From: Phocaeicola plebeius
Lineage (GTDB): Bacteria; Bacteroidota; Bacteroidia; Bacteroidales; Bacteroidaceae
Reading direction: 5' to 3'
NCBI RefSeq assembly: GCF_003437535.1
Contig: NZ_QSQT01000024.1
Coordinates: 1 to 63,796 of the forward strand
Length of the DNA: 63,796 nucleotides
The position numbers and the translations under genes are program-made. Of this stretch, positions 44,470 to 53,620 are shown one piece after another. The notes below the pieces were generated by a model that saw nothing but the letters and a program-made list of their open reading frames with translations, was not told where the DNA came from and did no database searches. Each line of letters starts with the position of its first letter. Positions within the stretch are counted from its first letter, which is position 1.

Positions 44470-45078
44470 ATGAAAAAAATCAGTGCAATTTTATGGATGG
44501 TGGCAATATGGATGATGGGACTGATGCCGGTTCGTGCCGCCGCAGGAGTACCAGGCCGTGACCTGCAGAGTGAAAAAGGTGAAACCGTAATTTGCCGCGG
44601 AGTAGAAGCACACACATCCGGTCCAATGCTTCAGGTAGGACAGGTAGCACCCGATTTTCACGCCGTCAATGCAAAGATGGAAGAAGTAAGCTTATCCGAT
44701 TTCAAAGGAAAGAAAGTGATACTGAACATCTTCCCCAGTCTGGACACTCCGACATGTGCCTTGTCCGTAAGGCAATTCAATGTCCGGGCCGCAGGGCTGG
44801 AGAATACAGTCGTGTTATGTATTTCCATGGACCTTCCCTTCGCACAGTCACGTTTCTGTTCTACCGAAGGGCTGGATAATGTCATTCCGCTGTCCGTATT
44901 CCGCAGCCGTGATTTTGTCGCACACTACGGTCTCCAGCTAGCCGACGGACCCTTGGAAGGTTTAATGGCCCGTGCCGTCATTGTAGTGGACGAGAGCGGG
45001 AAGGTAAGTTACACCCAGCTGGTGGAAAACATTTCCCACGAACCGGACTACGAAGCGGCTTTAAAAGCTGCACAATAA
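44470..45078 (+). CDS. tpx: Thiol peroxidase with signal peptide
   Basis: Tpx reduces peroxides with a Cys pair. From ATG 44470 the protein has 202 residues. The peroxidatic Cys96 is in [13 protein letters not shown] and the resolving Cys130 in SRFCSTEG; the 34-residue spacing equals that of E. coli Tpx. Unlike the usual cytoplasmic Tpx, the first 24 residues look like a cleavable signal peptide ([20 protein letters not shown] then VRAAAG), so it should act in the periplasm. The longer frame (from 44359) overlaps the putative promoter. The gene converges with the PagL-like gene across a small hairpin. Confidence 0.9.
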   Translation: MKKISAILWMVAIWMMGLMPVRAAAGVPGRDLQSEKGETVICRGVEAHTSGPMLQVGQVAPDFHAVNAKMEEVSLSDFKGKKVILNIFPSLDTPTCALSVRQFNVRAAGLENTVVLCISMDLPFAQSRFCSTEGLDNVIPLSVFRSRDFVAHYGLQLADGPLEGLMARAVIVVDESGKVSYTQLVENISHEPDYEAALKAAQ

Positions 45079-45087
45079 GCAGAAAGT

Positions 45088-45108
45088 GAAGGGATACTCA
45101 TTCCCTTC
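45088..45108. terminator. Small hairpin between tpx and the PagL-like gene
   Basis: GAAGGGA (45088-45094) pairs with TCCCTTC (45102-45108) and is followed by CTTTT. It overlaps the stop of the convergent gene. Confidence 0.55.
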
Positions 45109-46330
45109 CTTTTGCATTAAATCGAAACCCCAACCCTAACATCAGATTGTTGGGATCTTTGAAGTCGTGCAACTGATACCCCACATGCAGAAAGAGGTTC
45201 TTGGTGATATCGGTCTTTAAAGCCAGTACCTGATAAAATGAATCAGTATCGACTCCTTTGCAGATGACATTCCGCCCAATACCTAAATTGATAGAAAATA
45301 TCGGCATCACAACCTCTGCCCGTACGGAAAGCCCTACGGCAAACTGTTCGCGGAAAGGAGGACGATAGAACTTGATGGTCTCCGCATCGGGTTGCCCCAC
45401 ACTATTGGCTATGTAACTGGAAATATTGGCACTTTCATCGTACTGTGCATCGACCGACGCACCGGCTCTGAAATAACGGCTGAAGTTGTACATCGGCGTA
45501 AAATTCAGCCCGAGAATACCAAATGAACCGGGCACCAGCACAGGATTTCCACCTTCTGGAAACACGCCTTTCTTCCGGGTGGCTCCGTACACAATGAGGT
45601 CGTAACTGACATAGGGCTTGAAAGGCGGACGCCGAACAATGCCGGAAGAGCCATCTGCCAGCGTGGCACGCGACGTCCCTCCGAAATAGCGTGTCAAACC
45701 GATACTGGCTCCCAAGGTATTCACTCCCGCATTGGGGTAAGCGGTATTCCCGTTTGAAAAGTGCGTCGCACCGATTCCTGCCCTAAGATTTGTCTGCGCA
45801 TCCAGTTGCCAGTTCAACAGGAAACTCAGGTGAATGTACGCATTCATTTTGGAACCTACCACCCTGTTGTAGGGATTCGATTCCGCATCATACTTCTTCC
45901 ATCCGAAAGAGGCTCCGAAGTTCCATTCATAATCCAGTGACAACCGGGGAGTCAGACTGGCTATGCGCGAGGTCTGAAAGGCATACACTGACCAGGGGTT
46001 TCCCAGTTCGGAAGAATGGAAAAACGTGTTATACCCCACCCCGATTCCTTGTACGGCATGAGGATACATTCGGCCGAAATAAGTATCCGGCGCAAACTTG
46101 AACCCGTATTTCAAATGAACCGACAGGTTTTTCCGGATGGGAGAAAACGTGGCATTGTTTCCGGCAAAGAACTCATGCGTGGGAAAAACATAAGCCGGCT
46201 TGACGTCAATGCCTGCCATGTGAATCATTTTCCGGGAAAGACTGTCCTTGCCATCGGCATAGAGAGAAAGTGCACGTAACAACACAAGCGCACACATGCA
46301 CAGTCTGAGTGCAAGTCTATTTATCTTCAT
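45098..46330 (-). CDS. PagL-like outer-membrane acyloxyacyl hydrolase
   Basis: The protein starts MKINRLALRLCMCALVLLRA (signal peptide) at ATG 46330 and has about 410 residues with an outer-membrane barrel pattern. The segment GATHFSNGNTAYPNAGVNTL contains the His-x-Ser catalytic arrangement of lipid A 3-O-deacylases (PagL, PF09411). It probably removes an acyl chain from lipid A, altering the surface and host recognition. It is longer than Gram-negative PagL (about 180 residues), as is normal for the Bacteroidales form. Its start overlaps the end of the upstream lipoprotein gene by 14 bases, so the two are coupled. Confidence 0.8.
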   Translation of the reverse strand: MKINRLALRLCMCALVLLRALSLYADGKDSLSRKMIHMAGIDVKPAYVFPTHEFFAGNNATFSPIRKNLSVHLKYGFKFAPDTYFGRMYPHAVQGIGVGYNTFFHSSELGNPWSVYAFQTSRIASLTPRLSLDYEWNFGASFGWKKYDAESNPYNRVVGSKMNAYIHLSFLLNWQLDAQTNLRAGIGATHFSNGNTAYPNAGVNTLGASIGLTRYFGGTSRATLADGSSGIVRRPPFKPYVSYDLIVYGATRKKGVFPEGGNPVLVPGSFGILGLNFTPMYNFSRYFRAGASVDAQYDESANISSYIANSVGQPDAETIKFYRPPFREQFAVGLSVRAEVVMPIFSINLGIGRNVICKGVDTDSFYQVLALKTDITKNLFLHVGYQLHDFKDPNNLMLGLGFRFNAKGRE

Positions 46331-47300
46331 CGGTAATTGCAATAGGAATGATTAAATAATTGAACGGTCTCTTGCTGGAAAGCGTACCGGAGATTTCTAA
46401 TTTCTTTACGGTCAGCGAGTTGGAAAGATAGGCTTTATAAGGTACGTGATACTGCTCTATTCCATTATACACTTCCAGACGTACGTGTTTGCCTGCCTCT
46501 ACGGTTTTCGATACCTTCAATTCCTTGTCGAGTCCCGCATCCAGCCGTTGTTCATGATGACAGAAAGAGACCTTCGTGCCATACAATCCCGGGGTGCCGC
46601 TCACTATATCCGGAATCTCCACCTGGGAAGCAGCATCGCCCAGCAACTTCCGTAAATCGTTTTCATCTCCTCCCCAGCCGCCATACTGCATGTAAAACTC
46701 CACGATACGGGCTGAATTCTTATAAGGATAAAAATACACTGTGGCGGGACTACTGGCATCCAGGGTATTCACTTCCACCTGCTCTACGGGTTCCAGCATG
46801 TAATCGAAGGAAGAAAACTGACTCCAGTCGTATGACACACTGTCTATCTGATATTTACGGGTAGGAGAAAAAGACACGCGAATCACCTTCTCTTCATAAC
46901 GGTTGCCCACCCTGACAAATGTTTCAAACGGCTGGTCATAGAGATTCTCGCCGGAAATAAAATGCAATTCACTGCCGTTTCTTTTTTCCACACGAAAATC
47001 CAGAAACGCATTCTTGCAATACACAATGCCGGTTTCTCCTTCCTCAAAAGGAAGATATTTGGAGTTTTTCCCTTCCAGATCTGTGGCCGACACTGCGACC
47101 CCTTCCCTCAGACTTTCTACCCCTAAAATATCCCAGTTGTCTGCCTCAAAGCAAACAGTTACTTCTTTTTCTGTTTCGGATAAAGACACGGAAGGTTCTG
47201 CCGACAGGAATCTGTCAATAAAAACATCGCTGTTGCATCCGGCCAAAAGCCACGCGACAGCGAGAATACCGCATTGCAGCCTACGGAATGTGGTTTTCAT
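46317..47300 (-). CDS. Hypothetical lipoprotein coupled to the PagL-like gene
   Basis: From ATG 47300 the protein has 327 residues and a lipoprotein signal (MKTTFRRLQCGILAVAWLLA then GCNSDV). The rest is beta-rich with Ig-like character (ETEKEVTVCFEADNWDILGV) and no recognised enzyme motif. It overlaps the PagL-like gene by 14 bases, which suggests joint expression at the outer membrane, perhaps as an accessory to lipid A modification. That functional link is inference only. Confidence 0.75.
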   Translation of the reverse strand: MKTTFRRLQCGILAVAWLLAGCNSDVFIDRFLSAEPSVSLSETEKEVTVCFEADNWDILGVESLREGVAVSATDLEGKNSKYLPFEEGETGIVYCKNAFLDFRVEKRNGSELHFISGENLYDQPFETFVRVGNRYEEKVIRVSFSPTRKYQIDSVSYDWSQFSSFDYMLEPVEQVEVNTLDASSPATVYFYPYKNSARIVEFYMQYGGWGGDENDLRKLLGDAASQVEIPDIVSGTPGLYGTKVSFCHHEQRLDAGLDKELKVSKTVEAGKHVRLEVYNGIEQYHVPYKAYLSNSLTVKKLEISGTLSSKRPFNYLIIPIAITDEDK

Positions 47301-47462
47301 TATCACATGCATTTACTTGTTCATAGGTTTATGATTCAAAACATAAAGTTAGACAGTTTTTCAATATGGCAAACATATTTCTGCAAAAAAGCCCTTCATT
47401 GACACATTTTTTAGCAGTAAAAGAAGTTAGCTAACAAGCATTATAATATCAATGATTTTACG

Positions 47463-47470
47463 TACATTTG
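47463..47470 (+). promoter_or_regulatory. -7 box of prmA
   Basis: TACATTTG, 29 bases before the prmA ATG. Confidence 0.65.
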
Positions 47471-47498
47471 TCTGACATTCTATTAAACTCGCATACGT

Positions 47499-48344
47499 AT
47501 GAAATATTTTGAAGTGACCTTTACCGCACAGCCGTGCAATGAAACTATCACAGATGTATTATCGGGACTGACAGCCGACATCGGTTTTGAAAGTTTCGTG
47601 GAATGTGAAAACGGCATGAAGGCCTACATCCAGCAGAGCCAGTTCGACGAGGCCGCGCTTAAGCAAGTGGTGGAAGATTTTCCGATACCCGGCGCAAGCA
47701 TCAGTTACTCCATTACGGAACCGGAAGACAAGAACTGGAACGAGGAATGGGAAAAGAATTTCTTCCAGCCCATCGTCATCGACAACCGCTGCGTGATTCA
47801 CAGTACCTTCCACAAGGATTACCCGAAGGCCGAATACGACATCGTCATCAATCCGCAGATGGCTTTCGGTACCGGACACCACGAAACCACCAGCTCTATC
47901 TTAGGAGAATTGTTAGAGGCTGACCTGAAAGGCAAATCAGTGCTCGACATGGGATGCGGCACATCTATCCTGGCCATCCTGGCCAGCATGAGAGGAGCCG
48001 GAAAGGTGACCGCCATCGACATTGACGACTGGTGCGTGAACAACTCGCGCGACAACATTGCCCTGAACGGCATTTCCAATATCACCGTGGAACTGGGAGA
48101 TGCTTCCCTGCTGAACGGACGGGAACCTTTTGATGTAGTAATAGCCAATATCAACCGCAACATTCTGCTGCAGGACATGCCGGCCTATGCGGCCTGCATG
48201 AAGAAAGGTTCGGAACTGTACATCAGCGGATTCTACACGGAAGACATTCCGGTGCTGCGCGAAAAAGCGGAGAGTCTGGGCATGGAATACGTGCATCACC
48301 GCGAAAAGCACAACTGGGCTGCCGTGAAATTTATCATGAAATAA
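47499..48344 (+). CDS. prmA: Ribosomal protein L11 methyltransferase
   Basis: PrmA trimethylates L11 with SAM. The 281-residue protein has an N-terminal substrate-recognition domain (1-90) and a Rossmann domain with NPQMAFGTGHHETTSSIL, the SAM-binding VLDMGCGTSILAI, the acidic VTAIDIDDWCVNN and the catalytic-type VVIANINRNILL. The length is normal. It is a single-gene unit with its own promoter and a terminator that overlaps the tail of the convergent AlkD-like gene. Confidence 0.93.
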   Translation: MKYFEVTFTAQPCNETITDVLSGLTADIGFESFVECENGMKAYIQQSQFDEAALKQVVEDFPIPGASISYSITEPEDKNWNEEWEKNFFQPIVIDNRCVIHSTFHKDYPKAEYDIVINPQMAFGTGHHETTSSILGELLEADLKGKSVLDMGCGTSILAILASMRGAGKVTAIDIDDWCVNNSRDNIALNGISNITVELGDASLLNGREPFDVVIANINRNILLQDMPAYAACMKKGSELYISGFYTEDIPVLREKAESLGMEYVHHREKHNWAAVKFIMK

Positions 48345-48365
48345 GCAAGCTGCCTAAATAACGGC

Positions 48366-48404
48366 AAAGGCTGTCAGCGCTTCAATGCCTTGACAGCCTT
48401 TTTC
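48366..48404 (+). terminator. Terminator of prmA overlapping the AlkD-like 3' end
   Basis: AAAGGCTGTCA (48366-48376) pairs with TGACAGCCTTT (48391-48401), followed by T's. The right arm lies in the coding end of the convergent gene. Confidence 0.8.
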
Positions 48405-49084
48405 ATGTCTTCACTCACACGGTAGGACTCACCGATTTTCTGAATGGTCTTACGGAAAGTAAAATCGTCCAAATGACAATGGCGCAGAAAAGCCATGGTC
48501 TGTTCCGGAAACTTGACAAAACAGAATGAAAGTGCCCAGGCCACAGCCATGCGCACATAATATCCCTCATGACGAATCCCGTCGAGCAGGGAAAGATACT
48601 CCTCCAAGTGGGCTTCATCCAGGAAATAACTCATTCCCATCACTACGCCGAAACGTACCTCATACTCACCCGATGCTTTCATCCATTCTTTCAGGTATTC
48701 CCAAAGCCGCGCCTCGTTACGGCGGATAAAAGCTTTTCCTCCTCCAAACTTAAACGTATCGCACACCGACCAGCTGTTGATAATCCACACAAAACGTGTC
48801 ACACGGTGAAGATAGACTTCCACATCCTCGTCGGGGCGGATGCATCCCAACACCATGCCTTGCAACATGCGTTCTTCCATATAAAACCCGTCGGCTGTGT
48901 CAAAGTAGCGCTCCCAGTCTGCCTTGGCAATCCTTGCAGCCAGTTTCCGCAACGCCGGCAAACGAATGCCCAACACATGTTCCACCCCCGGGTGAAGTCC
49001 CTCGGTAAACTTGCGGTTCCCATCTTCCGCCAGTATCAGCAGATGTTCTTTGACGGTCAGACCGTCCAGTCGAAACTCTTCCAT
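48374..49084 (-). CDS. AlkD-like DNA alkylation repair protein
   Basis: The 236-residue protein is an all-helical HEAT-repeat protein of the AlkC/AlkD glycosylase family: GIRLPALRKLAARIAKADWE, GMVLGCIRPDEDVEVYLHRV and the conserved RFVWIINSWSVCDTFKFGG with Trp and Asp residues at the lesion site. It would excise alkylated bases, or act as a non-catalytic homologue. It stands alone, converging with prmA and divergent from the trp leader. Confidence 0.85.
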   Translation of the reverse strand: MEEFRLDGLTVKEHLLILAEDGNRKFTEGLHPGVEHVLGIRLPALRKLAARIAKADWERYFDTADGFYMEERMLQGMVLGCIRPDEDVEVYLHRVTRFVWIINSWSVCDTFKFGGGKAFIRRNEARLWEYLKEWMKASGEYEVRFGVVMGMSYFLDEAHLEEYLSLLDGIRHEGYYVRMAVAWALSFCFVKFPEQTMAFLRHCHLDDFTFRKTIQKIGESYRVSEDMKKAVKALKR

Positions 49085-49117
49085 ACCTTATTATATAGCA
49101 AGATTTAAAATGTGGAA

Positions 49118-49125
49118 CAAAGATA
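49118..49125 (-). promoter_or_regulatory. -7 box of the AlkD-like gene
   Basis: TATCTTTG on the minus strand, 34 bases before the ATG. Confidence 0.65.
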
Positions 49126-49154
49126 GGAAAAATTGAAAAATTTCCATCCATTTG

Positions 49155-49185
49155 TTTGGCGTTTTCATATTAATGGTTACCTTTG
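49155..49185 (+). promoter_or_regulatory. trp operon promoter
   Basis: TTTG (49155-49158) and TACCTTTG (49178-49185) with a 19-base spacer: the textbook Bacteroides -33/-7 pair, 35 bases before the leader peptide ATG. Confidence 0.85.
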
Positions 49186-49220
49186 CGAGTGAAACAATAA
49201 AAAAACAAGAAAAATAACAT

Positions 49221-49316
49221 TATGAATCTTTCTACGGTAAATACATTCTTCTGGTGGCGCCGCTTACAACTCCAAAGGTCGTAAGGGAACTCAGTCGCAT
49301 GTATATATCTCAATAG
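49221..49316 (+). CDS. trpL: trp operon leader peptide with tandem Trp codons
   Basis: A 31-residue frame (MNLSTVNTFFWWRPLTTP, then KVVRELSRMYISQ) opens 35 bases after the trp promoter and ends 14 bases before a strong terminator. It has two adjacent Trp codons at residues 11-12, very rare by chance. Just after them the RNA can form a stem CTTACAAC/GTCGTAAG (49263-49270 with 49278-49285, one mismatch). The segment GTCGTAA recurs in the left arm of the terminator, so alternative folds are possible. This is the layout of ribosome-mediated attenuation: stalling at Trp codons when charged tRNA-Trp is scarce should favour read-through. Confidence 0.88.
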   Translation, partial: YESFYGKYILLVAPLTTPKVVRELSRMYISQ

Positions 49317-49330
49317 TAATAATATCACAG

Positions 49331-49370
49331 AAGGGCTGTCGTAACTTTACGACGGCCCTTTTTGTTTTTT
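49331..49370 (+). terminator. trp attenuator
   Basis: AAGGGC-T-GTCGTAA pairs with TTACGAC-G-GCCCTT (49331-49344 with 49347-49360) and is followed by TTTGTTTTTT. It ends only seven bases before the first possible trpB start codon, so it must act before the structural genes. Confidence 0.9.
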
Positions 49371-49395
49371 CACCCTAATGCAAACAAATACACTC

Positions 49396-50592
49396 ATGAA
49401 AACTTATCAAGTAAACCAGGAAGGATTTTATGGAGATTTTGGTGGAGCCTACATACCGGAAATTCTCCATCGCTGTGTGGAAGAATTACGCAATGCCTAC
49501 CGCAAGGTGCTGGCAGATGAAGGATTCCAGAAAGAATACGATGCGTTGCTCAAGGACTACGTAGGACGTCCTTCACCACTTTATCTTGCCCAACGCTTGT
49601 CGGAAAAATACGGATGCAAAATTTACCTGAAACGGGAGGACCTGAACCATACGGGAGCGCACAAAATCAACAATGCCATCGGCCAGGTGCTTCTGGCCCG
49701 GAGAATGGGCAAGAAACGCATCATCGCCGAAACAGGAGCCGGACAGCACGGAGTGGCCACAGCTACGGTATGCGCCCTGATGGGAATGGAATGCGTGGTC
49801 TACATGGGAAAGACCGATGTGGAACGGCAGCGGGTAAACGTAGAGCGCATGCAGATGCTGGGAGCCAGAGTGGAAGCCGTGACTTCGGGCAACATGACCC
49901 TGAAAGATGCTACCAACGAAGCCATACGCGACTGGTGCTGCCATCCGGCGGACACATACTATGTGATTGGTTCCACAGTGGGACCTCATCCCTACCCCGA
50001 CATGGTAGCCCGCTTGCAGTCGGTCATCAGTAAGGAAATCAAAAAGCAACTGATGGAACACGAAGGACGTGACTATCCGGACTACCTGATGGCCTGTGTG
50101 GGAGGAGGAAGCAATGCTGCCGGAACCATCTATCACTACCTGGACGATGAACGGGTGAAAATTATCTTAGCGGAAGCCGGAGGAAAGGGAGTGGAAACGG
50201 GATTGTCGGCTGCTACCATCCAGTTGGGCCGGCTGGGCATCATTCATGGTTCCAAGACCCTGGTCATGCAGGACGAGGACGGACAGATTCTGGAGCCTTA
50301 TTCCGTTTCGGCCGGACTGGATTACCCCGGCATCGGTCCCATGCATGCCAACTTAGCCGCACAGAAAAGAGCCACCGTGCTGGCAGTCAATGACGACGAA
50401 GCCCTGTGGGCTGCCTTCGAACTGACACGGCTGGAAGGCATCATTCCGGCACTGGAGTCGGCCCATGCCTTAGGAGCACTGGAGAAAGTAAAGTTCCAGC
50501 CCTCGGACATCGTGGTGCTGACCGTGTCGGGAAGAGGTGACAAAGACATTGACACTTATCTGAAATACAAAAACAACCCTGAAATCTTTTAA
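49396..50592 (+). CDS. trpB: Tryptophan synthase beta chain
   Basis: TrpB joins indole and serine using PLP. The chain has the N-terminal [15 protein letters not shown], the PLP lysine in [13 protein letters not shown], the [13 protein letters not shown] phosphate loop and [14 protein letters not shown] 49396 ([11 protein letters not shown]) gives 398 residues and matches family starts; ATG 49378 in frame would add six residues. It is the first structural gene of trpBEGDCFA, an order usual for Bacteroidota, and is separated from its partner trpA by five genes. Confidence 0.95.
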   Translation: MKTYQVNQEGFYGDFGGAYIPEILHRCVEELRNAYRKVLADEGFQKEYDALLKDYVGRPSPLYLAQRLSEKYGCKIYLKREDLNHTGAHKINNAIGQVLLARRMGKKRIIAETGAGQHGVATATVCALMGMECVVYMGKTDVERQRVNVERMQMLGARVEAVTSGNMTLKDATNEAIRDWCCHPADTYYVIGSTVGPHPYPDMVARLQSVISKEIKKQLMEHEGRDYPDYLMACVGGGSNAAGTIYHYLDDERVKIILAEAGGKGVETGLSAATIQLGRLGIIHGSKTLVMQDEDGQILEPYSVSAGLDYPGIGPMHANLAAQKRATVLAVNDDEALWAAFELTRLEGIIPALESAHALGALEKVKFQPSDIVVLTVSGRGDKDIDTYLKYKNNPEIF

Positions 50593-50604
50593 ACGAGAAA
50601 AGCC

Positions 50605-52005
50605 ATGAAAAAATTTGCTTATACCACCCACTACAAAACGCTGCCCGGCGACTTGCATACGCCCGTGAGCACGTACCTGAAGGTGCGCGACCTGTTTCCG
50701 CAAAGTATTCTGCTGGAAAGTTCCGATTACCACGGAGTAGAAAACAACCGCTCTTTCATCGGACTGAACCCCATTGCCAGTTTCTCCGTGAACCACGGAA
50801 TCGTGACCACGGTCTTTCCGGACAAAAGCCGTGAAGAGCGTCCGCTCACTCCCGAGTTCCAGGTGGAAGATGCTTTCCAGTATTTCCTGAGACAATTTCA
50901 GGTGGAAGGAGAATATGCCCGCTACGGAGGAGTGTACGGCTACACCACGTTCAATGCCGTCCGCTATTTCGAACAGATTCCGGTGAAAGACAGCAGCGAC
51001 CCGAAGAACGATGCGCCGGAGATTCTCTACATTCTCTACAAGTACCTGATTGTGTTCAACGACTTCCAAAGCGAGATGGTACTGGTGGAGCTGCAGGGCA
51101 ACGACGAGCCGAGCCACATTGACGAAGTGGAGAAAGCGGTACTGAACCGCAACTACACCACCTACGCCTTTCGGGCGACGGGCGACACCACCAGTACGCT
51201 GACCGATGAGGAGCACAAGGCCAATATCCGCAAGGGCATTGCCCACTGCAAGAGAGGCGACGTGTTTCAGATTGTGCTTTCCCGCCGTTTCATCCAGCGC
51301 TATGAGGGCGATGATTTCACCCTCTACCGGGCATTGAGAAGCATCAATCCTTCGCCTTACCTGTTCTATTTTGATTTCGGCGGTTTCCGGATTTTCGGTT
51401 CCTCTCCCGAAACGCATTGCAAGATTGAAGCGGGAAAGGCCACCATCGACCCTATTGCCGGCACCACCCGCAGAAATGGAGACAAAAAGACGGATGCCGC
51501 ACTGACCGAAGCCCTGCTGGCCGACCCGAAAGAAAATGCCGAACACGTGATGCTGGTAGACCTGGCACGGAATGACTTGAGCCGGAATTGCCACGACACG
51601 CATGTGGAATTCTACAAACAGCCGCAATACTACAGCCATGTGATTCACCTGGTGAGCAGGGTAAGCGGCACACTGGACAAAGAAGCCGACCCGATTAAAA
51701 CGTTCATCGATACCTTCCCGGCCGGTACTCTCAGCGGAGCTCCCAAGGTAAAGGCCATGCAGCTCATCAGTGAAATCGAGCCGCACAACCGGGGGGCTTA
51801 CGGAGGTTGCATCGGCTTCATCGGACTGAACGGCGATTTGAACCAGGCCATCACCATCCGTACCTTCGTAAGCCGTAACAACGAGCTCTGGTTTCAAGCC
51901 GGAGGGGGCATCGTAGCCAAAAGTGACGAGAATAATGAACTGCAAGAAGTAAACAACAAGTTGGGAGCATTGAAAAAAGCCATTCTCCTGGCCGAAAAAA
52001 TATAA
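50605..52005 (+). CDS. trpE: Anthranilate synthase component I
   Basis: TrpE converts chorismate and ammonia to anthranilate. The 466-residue protein has the N-terminal tryptophan-binding LLES motif at 36-39 (SILLESSDYHG), which implies feedback inhibition, and the chorismate-binding core with GDVFQIVLSRRF, DPIAGTTRRNG, DLARNDLSRNC and GTLSGAPKVKAMQLI. It begins 12 bases after trpB and is six bases from trpG, its glutaminase partner. Confidence 0.96.
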   Translation: MKKFAYTTHYKTLPGDLHTPVSTYLKVRDLFPQSILLESSDYHGVENNRSFIGLNPIASFSVNHGIVTTVFPDKSREERPLTPEFQVEDAFQYFLRQFQVEGEYARYGGVYGYTTFNAVRYFEQIPVKDSSDPKNDAPEILYILYKYLIVFNDFQSEMVLVELQGNDEPSHIDEVEKAVLNRNYTTYAFRATGDTTSTLTDEEHKANIRKGIAHCKRGDVFQIVLSRRFIQRYEGDDFTLYRALRSINPSPYLFYFDFGGFRIFGSSPETHCKIEAGKATIDPIAGTTRRNGDKKTDAALTEALLADPKENAEHVMLVDLARNDLSRNCHDTHVEFYKQPQYYSHVIHLVSRVSGTLDKEADPIKTFIDTFPAGTLSGAPKVKAMQLISEIEPHNRGAYGGCIGFIGLNGDLNQAITIRTFVSRNNELWFQAGGGIVAKSDENNELQEVNNKLGALKKAILLAEKI

Positions 52006-52011
52006 CACACC

Positions 52012-52578
52012 ATGAAAATTGTCATCATCGATAACTACGACTCATTTGTGTACAACCTGAGTCATGCGATAAAAGAATTAGGAGCAGAAGTCACCGTGAA
52101 ACGCAACGACCAGTTTCAGTTAAAAGAACTGGAGGAATTCGACAAGATTCTGCTGTCGCCCGGTCCCGGCATTCCGGAAGAAGCCGGCCTGCTGCTGGAT
52201 GTCATCCGTACGTATGCCGGAAAGAAACCGATATTGGGGGTCTGCCTGGGCGAACAGGCCATCGGCGAAGTGTACGGAGGAAAACTGACCAACCTGGATG
52301 AGGTGTTCCACGGCATACAGAGTCCCGTCAGCCTGACTGCGACGGACTATCTGTTCGAAGGACTTCCCTCTACCGTACAGGTAGGAAGGTATCATTCCTG
52401 GGTAGTCGACCAAAAAGATTTCCCGGATTGCCTGGAGGTAACCGCCGTAAGTGAAGAAGGATACATCATGGCACTCCGTCACCGCACACTCGATGTGCGA
52501 GGCGTGCAGTTTCATCCGGAATCCGTTCTCACCCCCGAAGGGAAACAGATACTGGGCAACTGGATACACCATCAATAA
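52012..52578 (+). CDS. trpG: Anthranilate synthase component II (glutaminase)
   Basis: The 188-residue class I glutamine amidotransferase supplies ammonia to TrpE. The nucleophile Cys78 is in LGVCLGEQAIGE, LLSPGPGIPEEAG forms the oxyanion region, and the His/Glu pair is in QFHPESVLTPEG. Such subunits are sometimes shared with p-aminobenzoate synthesis. The position directly after trpE supports the trp role. Confidence 0.95.
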   Translation: MKIVIIDNYDSFVYNLSHAIKELGAEVTVKRNDQFQLKELEEFDKILLSPGPGIPEEAGLLLDVIRTYAGKKPILGVCLGEQAIGEVYGGKLTNLDEVFHGIQSPVSLTATDYLFEGLPSTVQVGRYHSWVVDQKDFPDCLEVTAVSEEGYIMALRHRTLDVRGVQFHPESVLTPEGKQILGNWIHHQ

Positions 52579-52620
52579 AGAAAACCCTATTTTCTCACTC
52601 ATAAAACTTAGATACACAAT

Positions 52621-53616
52621 ATGAAACAAATACTAAAACGGATATTCCACCACGAAGAGCTGACACGTGAAGAAGCCTGCACGCTGATGCAGAGAATGAC
52701 CGGCGGCGAGATGAATGAAGCGCAGACAGCCGCCCTGCTGGCCGCCTTCCAGATGCGCGGAGTCAAGGTGGACGAACTGGTCGGCTTCCGCGATGCGCTG
52801 CTTCAGGCTTGCGTGCCCATCGACTTGCATGAATTTCATCCCATTGACATCGTGGGTACCGGAGGAGACGGGAAAAACACCTTCAACATCTCCACATGTG
52901 CCTGCTTTGTTGTGGCCGGAGCCGGTTACCGGGTAGCCAAGCATGGAAATTATGGAGCCACTTCAGTAAGCGGGGCCAGCAACGTGATGGAACACTACGG
53001 CGTAAAATTCACAAACGACGCGGACAAGTTGAAACGCTCCATCGAACAATGCGGCATGGCTTACCTGCACGCTCCCCTTTTCCATCCGGCCCTGAAAACC
53101 GTGGCTCCCGTGCGGAAGGCATTAGGCGTACGTACCTTATTTAATTTATTAGGCCCGCTGGTCAATCCCTGCCATCCGGCCTGCCAGTTGTTAGGAGTGG
53201 CCGACCTCCCGCAGATGCGGCTTTACACCAACACGCTCCAGCAACTCGGCATCCAGTTTGCCGTAGTCAACAACCTGGACGGATACGATGAAATCTCGCT
53301 GACCGACGAATTCAAGGTGATGACCAACCGTTACGAAACCATCTATCGTCCCTCGGAATTAGGTTTTTCCATGGCACGCCAGGAAGAACTTTACGGAGGA
53401 AATACCCCGGAAGAGGCGGCCGCCATTTTCGACCGGGTGCTGCATAATGAGGGCAGCAAGGCACAGACCGACTGCGTGCTGATCAATGCCTCGTTTGCCA
53501 TCCAGGCACTGGAGCCTCAGAAGAAAATAGAAGAATGCGTGGCACTGGCCAAAGAATCGCTCGAAAGTGGAAAAGCCTTGGCCACTCTACGCAAGTTCCT
53601 TACCCTTAACCAATAA
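52621..53616 (+). CDS. trpD: Anthranilate phosphoribosyltransferase
   Basis: TrpD transfers phosphoribose from PRPP to anthranilate. The 331-residue protein shows the PRPP-binding GTGGDGKNTFNIST, the SGASNVMEHYG loop and HPALKTVAPVRKALGVRTLF. The length is normal and no glutaminase domain is fused. It ends four bases before the first trpC start codon. Confidence 0.95.
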   Translation: MKQILKRIFHHEELTREEACTLMQRMTGGEMNEAQTAALLAAFQMRGVKVDELVGFRDALLQACVPIDLHEFHPIDIVGTGGDGKNTFNISTCACFVVAGAGYRVAKHGNYGATSVSGASNVMEHYGVKFTNDADKLKRSIEQCGMAYLHAPLFHPALKTVAPVRKALGVRTLFNLLGPLVNPCHPACQLLGVADLPQMRLYTNTLQQLGIQFAVVNNLDGYDEISLTDEFKVMTNRYETIYRPSELGFSMARQEELYGGNTPEEAAAIFDRVLHNEGSKAQTDCVLINASFAIQALEPQKKIEECVALAKESLESGKALATLRKFLTLNQ

Positions 53617-53620
53617 ACGA

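Noticed and set aside
50470..52008. A 512-codon open frame on the minus strand opposite trpE.
   Set aside because: It is antisense to a clear trpE with perfect motifs, with no promoter and no family resemblance; a shadow created by GC-biased codons.
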